This document shows, one piece after another, positions 1-9,028 of a stretch of 45,058 bases of DNA. This DNA comes from an uncultured Sulfurimonas sp. (lineage in GTDB: Bacteria; Campylobacterota; Campylobacteria; Campylobacterales; Sulfurimonadaceae). The stretch spans positions 1 through 45,058 of the forward strand of contig CALCGG010000099.1 in NCBI GenBank assembly GCA_937900945.1, given 5' to 3'. The notes beneath the pieces are model-generated. The model ran no database searches. It was given only the letters and a program-made list of their open reading frames with translations, and was not told the origin of the DNA. Position 1 is the stretch's first letter. The number at the start of each line of letters is the position of its first letter. Both the position numbers and the translations under genes were made by a program.

Positions 1-1
1 T

Positions 2-46
2 AATTATGAAGTTCAATATCTTGGATATTCTTTGGATGATATGTAA
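2..46 (+). CDS. possible C-terminal end of a truncated upstream gene
   Basis: An open frame enters from the left edge and ends in TAA after 14 codons (NYEVQYLGYSLDDM). The window cuts off everything before it, so no family can be named. The fragment is too short to separate from chance. The remaining stretch to the first tRNA (47-233) is AT-rich and shows no gene. Confidence 0.3.
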   Translation, partial: NYEVQYLGYSLDDM

Positions 47-233
47 AATAAATATGGCTATTTCTTTTTATGACACCAATTTATTTAGGCTTGATATATT
101 ACAAAATGACTTCTAATATTGATATTATGGCTCTGCTGTTGACAAATGATAAAAATAGACAAAGTCTTAAATGAAAGTAATTTTAGAGATAGTTATAAAA
201 GTGCTTGTTTGTGGGGTTTAAAGGGTGTTTGAT

Positions 234-310
<77 letters not shown>

Positions 311-337
311 ATATGTCCCTAAAATTAGGGGATTGTA

Positions 338-412
338 TGGATGGGGTGAAGGGATTCGAACCCCTGAGTGCCAGTACCAAAAACTAGTGCCTTACCGCTT
401 GGCGACACCCCA
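338..412 (-). tRNA. tRNA-Gln (TTG)
   Basis: The reverse complement is a 75-nt cloverleaf starting TGGGGTGTCGCCAAGCGG, with a TTG anticodon in the loop TTTTGGT, a T-arm GGTTCGAATCC and an encoded CCA at 338-340. The U1-A72 acceptor end fits bacterial tRNA-Gln. It lies between two identical initiator tRNA genes and is presumably co-transcribed with them. Confidence 0.94.
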
Positions 413-430
413 TCATTTAATGTAGAAAAT

Positions 431-507
<77 letters not shown>

Positions 508-548
508 ATACTTAAAACAAACTCAGTTACCTTGTTTGTTGGAGCGAA

Positions 549-577
549 ATTATAGGTAAAACAGGTCCATTTGTCAA
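549..577 (-). promoter_or_regulatory. sigma-70-type promoter of the fMet-Gln-fMet cluster
   Basis: On the minus strand there is a perfect TTGACA (572-577), a 17-nt spacer and a perfect TATAAT (549-554). The predicted start near 541 lies about 34 nt before the first tRNA. A full -35 box is notable, because most promoter-like sequences in this window show only a -10 box. Confidence 0.85.
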
Positions 578-675
578 GCCTTTTGATGGCAAATTAATAA
601 ATAATATAAATTTGAACTATTTTTAATCAATTTTTAAATACAATATACGACAAATTATTTAAAAAGAGAATATAT

Positions 676-1704
676 ATGACACCTATACAACGAGTACTTG
701 AAGCTATCCAAGAGATTAAAAAAGGAAAAATGATCATCATGATAGATGATGAGGACAGAGAAAATGAGGGTGATTTGGTTTACGCCTCCGCTTTTTCAAC
801 TCCTGCTCATGTTAACTTTATGGCTACACATGCAAGAGGTCTAATTTGTGTTGCGCTCAGCAAAACAATTGCAACGCGTCTTGAACTTAATCCGATGGTA
901 AGTTCAAATACATCTTCGTATGAAACTGCTTTTACGGTCTCCGTTGATGCAAAAAATGCTTTGACCGGTATCTCTGCGTCAGAGAGAGACGATACTATTA
1001 AAATATTGGCTAATCCAATAAGTCATGCAGGCGAACTGGTTAAACCGGGACATATTTTTCCTCTTATAGCCAAGGATGGCGGAACACTTGTTAGAACTGG
1101 TCATACAGAGGGCTCAGTTGATTTATGCCGCTTAGCTGGACTTAGCGAGTCGGGTGTTATCTGTGAGATAATCAAAGAAGATGGGACTATGGCAAGACGC
1201 GATGACCTTGACATCTTTGGTGAGAAACATAATCTTAAAACTATTTTTATTTCAGATATTGTTGAATATCGTTTAGCAAATGAAAGATTAGTAAATGAAA
1301 CAGATGTAAAAGAGATAGATTTTTTTGGCGTAAAAGTGAAACAACACACTTTTGAAGACCATGACAAAATAGAACATACAGCTATTGTTTTTTACAATGC
1401 CGGTGAAATAGCTAATGTAAGAGTTCATAATGTTATACCAGACATAGAACTTTTTTTAAATCAGAAAAAATACAACAATTTAGTACACTCCATAGAATAT
1501 TTAAAACAAAACAGTGGTGTTCTAGTTTTTATTAACAAAACAAATCATCAGGACAATGCAACCATGAAAGAGTTTGGAATCGGCGCTCAGATACTTAAAT
1601 CTCTCGGTATTTCTAAAATGAACCTTATCTCTTCCATGAAACAAACAGACTTTGTAGGCTTGGGTGGTTTTGGTCTGGAAGTCAACGAAATGATAGAAAT
1701 ATGA
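676..1704 (+). CDS. ribB: 3,4-dihydroxy-2-butanone 4-phosphate synthase with degenerate GTP cyclohydrolase II-like domain
   Basis: This cytosolic riboflavin-pathway enzyme makes 3,4-dihydroxy-2-butanone 4-phosphate from ribulose 5-phosphate. The N-terminal half (about 1-200) has the RibB signatures DDEDRENEGDL at residues 24-34, PGHIFPL and RTGHTEGSVDL. The C-terminal half (about 205-342) resembles RibA and keeps a GIGAQILKSLGISKM segment. However, the usual zinc-binding stretch with three cysteines after RVHSE is replaced by RVHNVIPDIELFLNQ with no cysteine. The RibA half is therefore unlikely to be a working cyclohydrolase, and a separate ribA is expected elsewhere. Similar RibBA-like proteins are annotated in Helicobacter and Campylobacter. 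Start ATG follows a weak AAGAGA site. No FMN riboswitch is recognisable upstream. Confidence 0.9.
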   Translation: MTPIQRVLEAIQEIKKGKMIIMIDDEDRENEGDLVYASAFSTPAHVNFMATHARGLICVALSKTIATRLELNPMVSSNTSSYETAFTVSVDAKNALTGISASERDDTIKILANPISHAGELVKPGHIFPLIAKDGGTLVRTGHTEGSVDLCRLAGLSESGVICEIIKEDGTMARRDDLDIFGEKHNLKTIFISDIVEYRLANERLVNETDVKEIDFFGVKVKQHTFEDHDKIEHTAIVFYNAGEIANVRVHNVIPDIELFLNQKKYNNLVHSIEYLKQNSGVLVFINKTNHQDNATMKEFGIGAQILKSLGISKMNLISSMKQTDFVGLGGFGLEVNEMIEI

Positions 1705-1777
1705 TTTTTTTAAAAATGGACTCTTTAGTGTTTTTTGATATAATCTAGTTTAAAATATAAAATAAAAAGGATATAAA

Positions 1778-2203
1778 ATGGAATGCGATTTTCCGTCAGT
1801 TAATTCAAATAAACAAGAAATAAAAGAAATTTTTGCTAGCGTGAAGACTATTGCAGTTTTAGGACTTTCGCCAGACAGTTCCAAAGATAGTCATAGAGTA
1901 GCAGCTTATTTGCAAGCACATGGTTATAAGATTGTGCCAGTTTATCCAAAAGAGGAAATTATACTTGGCGAAACTGTTTACAATTCACTTGCAGAGATAC
2001 CCTTTCCTATAGATATGGTAAATATATTTAGAAAATCAGCCGCGCTTGATCCGATTGCCGATGCCTGTATCTCTAGAGGTGACATAAAAGTTTTTTGGGC
2101 TCAAAAAGGTATCGTAAATAATGCTGCTGCACAAAAAGCAAAAGATGCGGGGATGATGGTTGTTCAAAATATGTGCAGCATGGTAGAGCATCGTTCGTTA
2201 TAA
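1778..2203 (+). CDS. CoA-binding (YccU-type) protein
   Basis: This 141-aa protein matches the small single-domain CoA_binding_2 family with a Rossmann-like fold. Visible features are an N-terminal beta-strand and loop (KTIAVLGLSPDSSKDSHRVA, about residues 23-42), a VPVYP segment, and a C-terminal FWAQKGIVNNAAAQKAKDAG block followed by an MCSMVEH ending typical of the family. The family binds CoA or a related nucleotide, but its physiological role is not established. It has a good ribosome site (AAGGA) and lies 9 nt before ilvA, so it is probably co-transcribed with it. Confidence 0.88.
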   Translation: MECDFPSVNSNKQEIKEIFASVKTIAVLGLSPDSSKDSHRVAAYLQAHGYKIVPVYPKEEIILGETVYNSLAEIPFPIDMVNIFRKSAALDPIADACISRGDIKVFWAQKGIVNNAAAQKAKDAGMMVVQNMCSMVEHRSL

Positions 2204-2212
2204 GGGAATATA

Positions 2213-3415
2213 TTGTTAGATATAAATAAAATTTACGAAGCTAGAGAAAAGATAAAAGATATCATAGTTGATACGCCTTTTTCTTACGCACCCTATCTGA
2301 GTGAAATTGCAGAGTGTGAGGTTTATTTAAAAAAAGAAAACTTGCAGGTTACAGGTGCTTTTAAAATACGAGGTGCTTATAATAAAATAGCATCATTGAC
2401 GGATGAACAAAGAGCATGCGGAGTTATAGCGGCAAGTGCTGGAAATCATGCGCAGGGTGTTGCCCTTTCTGCTTCCAAATTTAACATTAGAGCCGTGATT
2501 GTAATGCCGGAATCAACACCGCTTACAAAAATTAACGGTGTAAAGCATTTTGGAGCCGAAGTTATTTTGCACGGTACAAATTATGATGAAGCCTACGCCT
2601 ACGCACGTTCTTACGGAGAAAAAAACTCTTTAACTTTTGTGCATCCTTTTGAGGATGAAGAAGTTATTGCAGGTCAGGGTACGGTCGCTTTAGATATATT
2701 GGATAAATGTGAAGATCTTGATGCTGTTATTATTCCTGTCGGCGGTGGCGGTCTTATCTCCGGAATGGCATCAGCTTTTAAAGCTATCAATCCAAAGATT
2801 GAAGTTATTGGTGTCAGTGCTAAAGGTGCACCTGCACTTAAAAATTCATATGATTTAAAAAAAGCTGTTGATTCAACGAGTGTAAGAACTATAGCGGATG
2901 GCATAGCTGTTCGTGACACTTCAGAGATTACGCTGGGGCATATTTTACAAACTGTAGATAAGTTCATAAGTGTTGATGATGAAGAGATAGCCAGCGCAAT
3001 TTTATTTTTACTTGAGAAACAAAAACTTGTTGTTGAAGGTGCCGGTGCTGTTGGTGTGGCTTCACTTTTACATCATAAGCTGGAACATTTAAAAGGCAAA
3101 AAAGTTGCTGTCGTTCTTAGTGGCGGGAACATGGATGTTACACTTCTTTCTGTGATTATTGAGAAAGGTCTTTTAAAGTCTGGCAGAAAAATGAATATAA
3201 CGGTTACTTTAATCGATAAGCCTGGTTCATTAATGAGATTTACCCAAATCTTACAAGAATTAAATGCAAATATAGTCCATATATCCTATGACAGAACTTC
3301 AATTTCGCTGGATTATGGTGACGCAAATGTAACAGTTCACATGGAAACAAAAGGTGATGAACATCAGCAAGAAATAAGAAGAATATTGAAAAAAGAGGGT
3401 TATTTAAGGGATTGA
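2213..3415 (+). CDS. ilvA: threonine ammonia-lyase (threonine dehydratase)
   Basis: This PLP enzyme converts threonine to 2-oxobutanoate, the first step specific to isoleucine. The PLP lysine is K51 in GAFKIRGAYNK. SAGNHAQGVA and the glycine-rich phosphate loop GGGGLISG are present. A single ACT-like domain occupies about residues 325-400, giving the short 400-aa form rather than the 500-aa E. coli IlvA type. The start is TTG, 7 nt after AAGGGA. The neighbours ilvB and ilvH catalyse the next step, which supports a biosynthetic role over a catabolic one. The gap to the next gene is 4 nt. Confidence 0.93.
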   Translation: MLDINKIYEAREKIKDIIVDTPFSYAPYLSEIAECEVYLKKENLQVTGAFKIRGAYNKIASLTDEQRACGVIAASAGNHAQGVALSASKFNIRAVIVMPESTPLTKINGVKHFGAEVILHGTNYDEAYAYARSYGEKNSLTFVHPFEDEEVIAGQGTVALDILDKCEDLDAVIIPVGGGGLISGMASAFKAINPKIEVIGVSAKGAPALKNSYDLKKAVDSTSVRTIADGIAVRDTSEITLGHILQTVDKFISVDDEEIASAILFLLEKQKLVVEGAGAVGVASLLHHKLEHLKGKKVAVVLSGGNMDVTLLSVIIEKGLLKSGRKMNITVTLIDKPGSLMRFTQILQELNANIVHISYDRTSISLDYGDANVTVHMETKGDEHQQEIRRILKKEGYLRD

Positions 3416-3419
3416 CAGA

Positions 3420-5546
3420 ATGCAATTAATGCATGAAAAAAAATTTGCTAAACCAGTAATATTAACAAAAATTTTAGACAGTGGTGACTTGCTTGCTGTC
3501 GATTCAAGTACAACAGTAGTGATAATGGATACTGCTTCATTGAATGTTAAAAGCGGTTTAAATGCAAAAATCTCCCATGCAGATTATAAAAACCGTGTTG
3601 TTGATTTTACAAGTAACGGAAATTATTTTACTACAGTAAGTTCTGATGCAAAAAACTCTATACTATTTAACGTTGAGACTAAAAAAGTGATAGCCAAAGT
3701 GTCTAGACACCAAGGTAATGTGTCTTGTGTCGGTATTGATCCAAAAAATTCTTATATGTTTTCATGCGGGGATGATGGAAAAACTTTTGCACTAGACATA
3801 AAGAGCGGAAAACTTGTTTTTACTCTTCCGGTTCATGTTGATACTATTAATGATATTGCTTTTAGTGAGAATGCAACCTGGGTGGCAACGGCAAGTTATG
3901 ATAAAAAGGTATCGCTATTTAGTTTAGATAGAATGACCCCGGTATATAAGATGATTGGACATTCTGCTCCTGTTATGAAGTTACAGTTTTTAAATAATCA
4001 TAGGCTTTTTAGTATAGACAAAGAATCTAATGGGATTGTTTGGGACACGCAAACGGGTAAAGTGTTAAAAAGGCTTGAAGGGCTGCATGACACAGTTGTT
4101 CAAGTAACGATAGACAGTGATGATAGATTTCTTTTTTTAGGGACGCAGCTTGGCTACATACTTGTTTACGATAGCCAAACTTATGAACAGTTATCCGAAA
4201 AATATATTAAGCTTGATTCATCTATCACTTCCCTTTGTTTTGATAAAGAAAAAAAATATTTAATAATAGCTACAGAGAACTCAGAACTTCTTTTTTATCA
4301 TATATATTATGGTGAAAATAATTTAAAAGAGTTTGTTAAAAATAAAGATTATGACCACATCTATCCATATATAGAAAAAAATCCGCTTTTAAAATCTACT
4401 AATATTTATGCAAGAGTGGAAGCTTTATGGGAAATGACACTAAAAAAAGCAAAATTGGCACTAGAAAACAGTGATAAAAGAACAGCTATTGCTCTCTTTA
4501 AAAGTTTTAAAAATATTCCAGATAAAAATAAAATCATGCAAAAAGTTATTCGTGAATATGCAGAATTTGACAAGTTTGCTGCTTTGGCAAAACAAGGCAA
4601 AATATCCTTAGCTTACTCGCTTGCAAGCCAGTACCCAGTTTACAAAGAATCAGAAATTTATAAATCTCTAGAAGCCAACTGGAGAAAAAGTTTTGTGATA
4701 GCTCAGAAATATGCTATTGATCCAAAAGGTCAGGATAAGGCTCGTGAAATATTGGCTCCTTATAGAGGGGTTACTGAAAAAACAAATCTTATACAAGAAT
4801 TGTTTTCACAATCTGAAGTATATAAAAGATTTAGAATTGCCATGGGACAAAAAGATTTTAAAGGTACTTTTGAACTTATAAAATTACATCCATTTTTAAA
4901 AGAATTTCCTGAATATGAAGCTATTATGAAATATGCTGATACTTTATACGTAAAAGCACAAAAGTTTATGCAAGATGCCGATACCCATGCGGCTATTAAA
5001 ATATTTAGAGCTTTACAAGAATTTCCTGATTTTGAGGAGGATGCAAAAAAAATAATTGCAGAGATTGAAGCAAAGCATAAATTTTTCAATGCTATAAAAG
5101 ATGAAGATATTGTTTTGGCGTACAATATTTTAGCAACTTCTGAAGATTTACAAGATAGTGAAGATGGAAAAGCCTTGCAAAAACAGTGGAATAATGATTT
5201 ATCAAAAGCTAATGAATATGCTGTTGAAGGCAATATAAGCGGTATAAAAGAAGCTCTGGCAAAATATATGAATATTAGTTCCAAATATATGGCTCTCGGT
5301 ACTATTTTTGGTTGGGCTTATATGATTCAATTAGAGCAGGCTGTTAAGCAAAAAAAAGATCAGGCAGTTATAGAAAATGGAATAAAGAATTATATTTTAT
5401 CATTTGGATTGCAAGACCAGATTTTAAGTTTTTATGAAATTTTTATACGGTATTACCCGCACTCAAAACTAACCCTTGAACTTCAGACTAAAGGCTCTTT
5501 AAGCATGTGGCGACCATCAATGGTAGCCACTTCAATCTTAGAATAG
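3420..5546 (+). CDS. WD40-repeat beta-propeller protein with long helical C-terminal region
   Basis: This 708-aa protein has no catalytic motif that I recognise. Residues about 15-300 form WD40-like repeats, seen as recurring units of the type VNDIAFS...WVATASYDKKVSLFSLD and a clear GIVWDTQTGKVL unit, so a propeller is likely. Residues about 300-708 are predicted to be helical, rich in Lys, Ala and Glu with TPR-like spacing (for example TAIALFKSFKNIP and AAIKIFRALQEFP). There is no signal peptide or membrane segment, so it should be cytosolic. It sits 4 nt after ilvA and upstream of ilvB. A scaffold role is plausible from the fold alone; no link to isoleucine synthesis is shown. A second ATG lies three codons downstream. 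Confidence 0.8.
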   Translation: MQLMHEKKFAKPVILTKILDSGDLLAVDSSTTVVIMDTASLNVKSGLNAKISHADYKNRVVDFTSNGNYFTTVSSDAKNSILFNVETKKVIAKVSRHQGNVSCVGIDPKNSYMFSCGDDGKTFALDIKSGKLVFTLPVHVDTINDIAFSENATWVATASYDKKVSLFSLDRMTPVYKMIGHSAPVMKLQFLNNHRLFSIDKESNGIVWDTQTGKVLKRLEGLHDTVVQVTIDSDDRFLFLGTQLGYILVYDSQTYEQLSEKYIKLDSSITSLCFDKEKKYLIIATENSELLFYHIYYGENNLKEFVKNKDYDHIYPYIEKNPLLKSTNIYARVEALWEMTLKKAKLALENSDKRTAIALFKSFKNIPDKNKIMQKVIREYAEFDKFAALAKQGKISLAYSLASQYPVYKESEIYKSLEANWRKSFVIAQKYAIDPKGQDKAREILAPYRGVTEKTNLIQELFSQSEVYKRFRIAMGQKDFKGTFELIKLHPFLKEFPEYEAIMKYADTLYVKAQKFMQDADTHAAIKIFRALQEFPDFEEDAKKIIAEIEAKHKFFNAIKDEDIVLAYNILATSEDLQDSEDGKALQKQWNNDLSKANEYAVEGNISGIKEALAKYMNISSKYMALGTIFGWAYMIQLEQAVKQKKDQAVIENGIKNYILSFGLQDQILSFYEIFIRYYPHSKLTLELQTKGSLSMWRPSMVATSILE

Positions 5547-5600
5547 TTTTGGACTTAAAACTTACAAGCTATTTTAACCTAAAATATAGCTCTATTTTCC

Positions 5601-5606
5601 TATAAT
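5601..5606 (+). promoter_or_regulatory. -10 box upstream of ilvB
   Basis: A perfect TATAAT lies 41 nt before the ilvB ATG in the 101-nt gap after the WD40 gene. No good -35 box is seen. This suggests that ilvB-ilvH-lpxD can be transcribed separately from ilvA. Confidence 0.5.
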
Positions 5607-5647
5607 AAGCGAATTTTTAAATATACAATAATAAGAGGAGACTTTTC

Positions 5648-7348
5648 ATGCAAATTAGTGGTGCACAGATGGTCATTGAAGCTTTAATTGCCGAGGGTGT
5701 AAATACCGTTTTTGGATACCCTGGCGGGGCAATTATGAATGTTTATGATGAGATATATAAACAACATGATTTTAAACATATTTTAACTCGTCATGAGCAA
5801 GCAGCAATTCATGCTGCAGAGGGTTATTCAAAAGCTAGCGGTAAAGTCGGTGTTTCGATTATTACGAGTGGACCAGGTTTTACCAATGCTGTAACCGGTT
5901 TGGCTGATGCTTATATGGACTCTATTCCATTGGTAGTAATCAGTGGTCAGGTTCCTATGAGTCTTATTGGAACTGATGCATTTCAAGAGATAGATGCTGT
6001 TGGAATCAGTCGTCCTTGTACAAAACACAATTACCTTGTAACAGATGCAAAAGATTTGGGACGTGTTCTAAAAGAAGCATTTTACATCGCAAGAAGTGGT
6101 CGTCCAGGTCCCGTTCATGTTGATATTCCAAAAGATGTCACAGCGCAAATAGCTGAATTCAATTATGATATTGAAGTTGACTTAGAAACGTATAAACCTC
6201 ACACAAAAGGCAATCCTCGCCAAATTAAAAAAGCGATGGAAGCTATATCGAAAGCTAAAAGACCACTTTTTTATCTTGGCGGCGGCATTGTAAATTCAAA
6301 TGCAGCCTATGAAGTTCGAGACTTAATTCATAGAACCGGTATTCCGGCAGTTGAGACATTGATGGCAAGAGGTGTTCTTTCCCATGATGATGAACTTCTT
6401 ATTTCTATGCTTGGAATGCACGGCTCTTATGCTGCAAATATGGCTATGAGTGAAACAGATTTAGTTATTGGTATTGGTGCCAGGTTTGATGACAGGGTAA
6501 CAGGAAAGCTCTCAGAATTTGCAAAAAATGCTGGAGTTATTCATGTGGATATAGACCCTGCAAGTATCTCTAAACTTGTAAATGCAGACTATCCAATCGT
6601 TGGTGACATTAAGAATGTTATTGATGAGATGTTGGAATTGTCTTCACAAATTCATCCTGAGAATTATGAGTCTTGGAGAGAAACTATCAATAACTTTGAT
6701 AGGGTGCATCCTTTGATTTTTCATGAAGATACTGATAGATTGAAACCGCAATGGGTGGTTAAAAGAGTGGGTGAACTCCTTGGAGATAGTGCAAATATTT
6801 CTACTGATGTTGGACAGCACCAAATGTGGGCAGCACAATTTTATCCATTTACCCGTCCTCGTCAATGGATAACCTCTGGCGGACTCGGAACTATGGGTTT
6901 TGGTTTTCCGGCAGCGATGGGTGTTAAAGCCGCATCACCGGATAAAACAAGTATAAATTTTACCGGAGATGGTTCTATTTTAATGAATTGTCAAGAGTTG
7001 ATGACAGCAGTTGAGCAAAAGCTTCCAGTAATCAACATCATCTTGAACAATAATTTCTTAGGAATGGTCCGTCAGTGGCAGACACTCTTTTACGACAAGA
7101 GACACAGTGAAACAGACTTAAGTGTTCAACCGGATTTTGTAAAGTTATCAGAAGCTTTTGGTGGAATCGGTTATAGAGTTCACACAAAAGAAGAATTTGA
7201 TGCAGCACTTAAAGATGCAGTAGAAAAAAATATTGTTGCATTTATAGAAGTTCTGGTTGAAAGATTTGAAAATGTTATGCCGATGGTTCCATCTGGTGGA
7301 TCACTTTTTAACATGATGTTACTAGAAAAGAAGAAGGAGAAAAAGTAA
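5648..7348 (+). CDS. ilvB: acetolactate synthase large (catalytic) subunit
   Basis: This ThDP enzyme condenses pyruvate with pyruvate or 2-oxobutanoate, the first common step to valine/leucine and isoleucine. At 566 aa it has the usual length. The N-terminal Pyr domain has GYPGGAIMNVYDEI and the catalytic glutamate E50 in RHEQAAIHAAEGY. The C-terminal ThDP/Mg motif starts at GDGS (about 440-443) and ends at NNN (about 467-469). It has a strong ribosome site (AGAGGAGA). Its stop codon overlaps the ilvH start by one base (TAATG), which implies translational coupling of the two subunits. Confidence 0.96.
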   Translation: MQISGAQMVIEALIAEGVNTVFGYPGGAIMNVYDEIYKQHDFKHILTRHEQAAIHAAEGYSKASGKVGVSIITSGPGFTNAVTGLADAYMDSIPLVVISGQVPMSLIGTDAFQEIDAVGISRPCTKHNYLVTDAKDLGRVLKEAFYIARSGRPGPVHVDIPKDVTAQIAEFNYDIEVDLETYKPHTKGNPRQIKKAMEAISKAKRPLFYLGGGIVNSNAAYEVRDLIHRTGIPAVETLMARGVLSHDDELLISMLGMHGSYAANMAMSETDLVIGIGARFDDRVTGKLSEFAKNAGVIHVDIDPASISKLVNADYPIVGDIKNVIDEMLELSSQIHPENYESWRETINNFDRVHPLIFHEDTDRLKPQWVVKRVGELLGDSANISTDVGQHQMWAAQFYPFTRPRQWITSGGLGTMGFGFPAAMGVKAASPDKTSINFTGDGSILMNCQELMTAVEQKLPVINIILNNNFLGMVRQWQTLFYDKRHSETDLSVQPDFVKLSEAFGGIGYRVHTKEEFDAALKDAVEKNIVAFIEVLVERFENVMPMVPSGGSLFNMMLLEKKKEKK

Positions 7349-7824
7349 TGATAGACAACAATGAAAGACGAGTAGTTTCGGTTATTGTGGTTAATGAAGC
7401 GAGTGTTTTATCTCGTATTACTGATCTTTTTTCTGGTCGTGGTTATAACATCACATCTTTGACAGTTGCTCCGATTCCTGATAGCAAATATTCAAGATTG
7501 ACTATTGTTACAGCTGGTTCTATAAGAGTGATTGAGCAAATTACAAAGCAGTTGCATAAACTTATTCCAGTTCTTAAAGTTTATGAACACTCTGATTTAG
7601 TTGAAAAAGAGATGGCTTTGGTTAAGTTCCCTATCACTGAAAATTTAAGTGATATTAGTGCGCTTTGTGGTGCTTACAATGGTAAAATCGTAAATGTTGG
7701 AGATAATGTAATCATAGTTATGGTTGCAGATGAACCAAAAAGAGTTGATAACTTTTTAAGTGTTATTAAGAGATATAATCCAAAAGAAATTGTGAGAAGC
7801 GGTTCTGTGGCACTTGAGCGATAA
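7348..7824 (+). CDS. ilvH: acetolactate synthase small (regulatory) subunit
   Basis: This 158-aa protein carries an N-terminal ACT domain (about 5-75; RRVVSVIVVNEASVLSRITD, FSGRGYNITSLTVAP) and the C-terminal small-subunit domain (about 85-157). It binds the IlvB catalytic subunit and confers valine feedback in characterised enzymes. It overlaps ilvB by one base and is followed after three bases by the lpxD ATG. I recall the same ilvB(I)-ilvH-lpxD order in Campylobacter. Confidence 0.95.
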   Translation: MIDNNERRVVSVIVVNEASVLSRITDLFSGRGYNITSLTVAPIPDSKYSRLTIVTAGSIRVIEQITKQLHKLIPVLKVYEHSDLVEKEMALVKFPITENLSDISALCGAYNGKIVNVGDNVIIVMVADEPKRVDNFLSVIKRYNPKEIVRSGSVALER

Positions 7825-7827
7825 TTG

Positions 7828-8778
7828 ATGACTTTAAGTAATATAGCTGCTATTTTAGAGATAGAATTTAGTGCTGAAGATATAGAAATTACAGGTATGA
7901 ATACACTTAAAAATGCTATGCCTAATGAAATCTCTTTTGTGTCTAATTCAAAATATATAAAAGATATTGAGAGTAGCAACGCAGCTGCAATTATAGTTTC
8001 TGCTTCTTTAATCAAGCATGTACCGGAGAATTGTGTAGCTTTAGTTGTTGAAAATTCTTACTGGTCTATGGCAACTCTTTCTAAATATTTTGCTCCAGTA
8101 ATTGAAGATAACAATCTTCCCCTTGCTCAAATAGGCGAGGGGAGTATTGTGTCTTCTAAAGCTGAAATAGCAAATGGCGCTAAGATAGGCAAAAACTGTA
8201 CTATTCTTGCTCATGTCTACATTGGTGCAGAAGCAGTTGTTGGTGACAATACTATTATTTATCCCAGTGTAACTGTTTACAGAGACTGTAAAATTGGAAA
8301 TGATTGTATCATACATGCCAATACGGTTATCGGTGCTGACGGTTTTGGCTTTGCTACAAATCACTTGGGTGAGCATAGAAAGATTTACCAAAATGGGAAT
8401 GCTGTTATTGAAGATGATGTAGAAATTGGCAGCAACGTGAGCATTGACAGAGCGGTTTTCGGAACTACACTTATTAAAAAAGGTGTCCGTATAGATAATC
8501 TTATACAAATTGGACATAATTGTGAAATAGGTGAATATTCAGTAATGGTTGCTCAGTCTGGTCTTGCCGGGTCCACTAAGCTTGGACGTAATGTTGTAAT
8601 GGGTGGGCAATCAGCTACGGCTGGTCATATAGAAATAGCTCCTTTTACAACATTTGCCGCTAGAAGCGGTGTAACAAAAAGCATTAAAGAAAGCGGCTTA
8701 ACTTTTGGAGGTTTTCCACTTATGGAACAAAAAACATGGTTAAAACTTCAGGTGAAAATAGCTAGACTATTGAAATAA
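7828..8778 (+). CDS. lpxD: UDP-3-O-acylglucosamine N-acyltransferase
   Basis: LpxD performs the third step of lipid A synthesis, adding an N-linked hydroxyacyl chain from acyl-ACP to UDP-3-O-acyl-glucosamine in the cytosol. The N-terminal uridine-binding domain (about 1-95) precedes many left-handed beta-helix hexapeptides (about 100-290). The catalytic histidine is probably H230 in IQIGHNCEIG; HANTVIGADGFGFA and the family motif GSNVSIDRA are present. An in-frame TTG directly before the ATG (7825) could also serve as the start, giving one extra residue; I prefer ATG. The gene is probably co-transcribed with ilvBH. A second lpxD elsewhere is possible but cannot be seen here. Confidence 0.94.
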   Translation: MTLSNIAAILEIEFSAEDIEITGMNTLKNAMPNEISFVSNSKYIKDIESSNAAAIIVSASLIKHVPENCVALVVENSYWSMATLSKYFAPVIEDNNLPLAQIGEGSIVSSKAEIANGAKIGKNCTILAHVYIGAEAVVGDNTIIYPSVTVYRDCKIGNDCIIHANTVIGADGFGFATNHLGEHRKIYQNGNAVIEDDVEIGSNVSIDRAVFGTTLIKKGVRIDNLIQIGHNCEIGEYSVMVAQSGLAGSTKLGRNVVMGGQSATAGHIEIAPFTTFAARSGVTKSIKESGLTFGGFPLMEQKTWLKLQVKIARLLK

Positions 8779-8811
8779 TTTTAAGAAAACTTTAAAAAAA
8801 AAGGATTGGTA

Positions 8812-9015
8812 ATGTCAAAAACAATTGCATTAAGCGGAACAAAGAAAGGTGTTATTTCGGTAACAAAAATAGAAAAGCCATATGGTGAAAATAGTGCGAC
8901 TGTAGCAAGTATTGGTATATCATTAGCTGGAAATGCTGATGTTCCTGAATGGAAAGTTCATATTCCTATGGATAACTTAGATGAAGTTATAGAAGCTTTG
9001 CAGTCTTTAAAATAA
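8812..9015 (+). CDS. small conserved-looking protein of unknown function (67 aa)
   Basis: The ATG at 8812 follows AAAGGA by 6 nt, which is better than the in-frame TTG at 8806. The sequence (SKTIALSGTKKGVISVTKIE..., ending WKVHIPMDNLDEVIEALQSLK) reads as an antiparallel sheet followed by one C-terminal helix. That layout is loosely like PC4-type single-strand nucleic-acid-binding folds, but I do not recognise a family and assign no function. It has no cysteine and no membrane segment. It closes the ribB-to-lpxD block, before the hairpin at 9029-9055. Confidence 0.75.
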   Translation: MSKTIALSGTKKGVISVTKIEKPYGENSATVASIGISLAGNADVPEWKVHIPMDNLDEVIEALQSLK

Positions 9016-9028
9016 TAATTTCAAACTA

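Noticed and set aside
508-675. FMN riboswitch before the ribB-like gene
   Set aside because: The conserved RFN-element boxes are not recognisable in this AT-rich 168-nt gap.
4760-5284. 174-aa minus-strand open frame opposite the WD40-type gene
   Set aside because: It is antisense to a well-supported coding region, has a Ser/Phe/Ile-rich shadow composition, and has no gene context.
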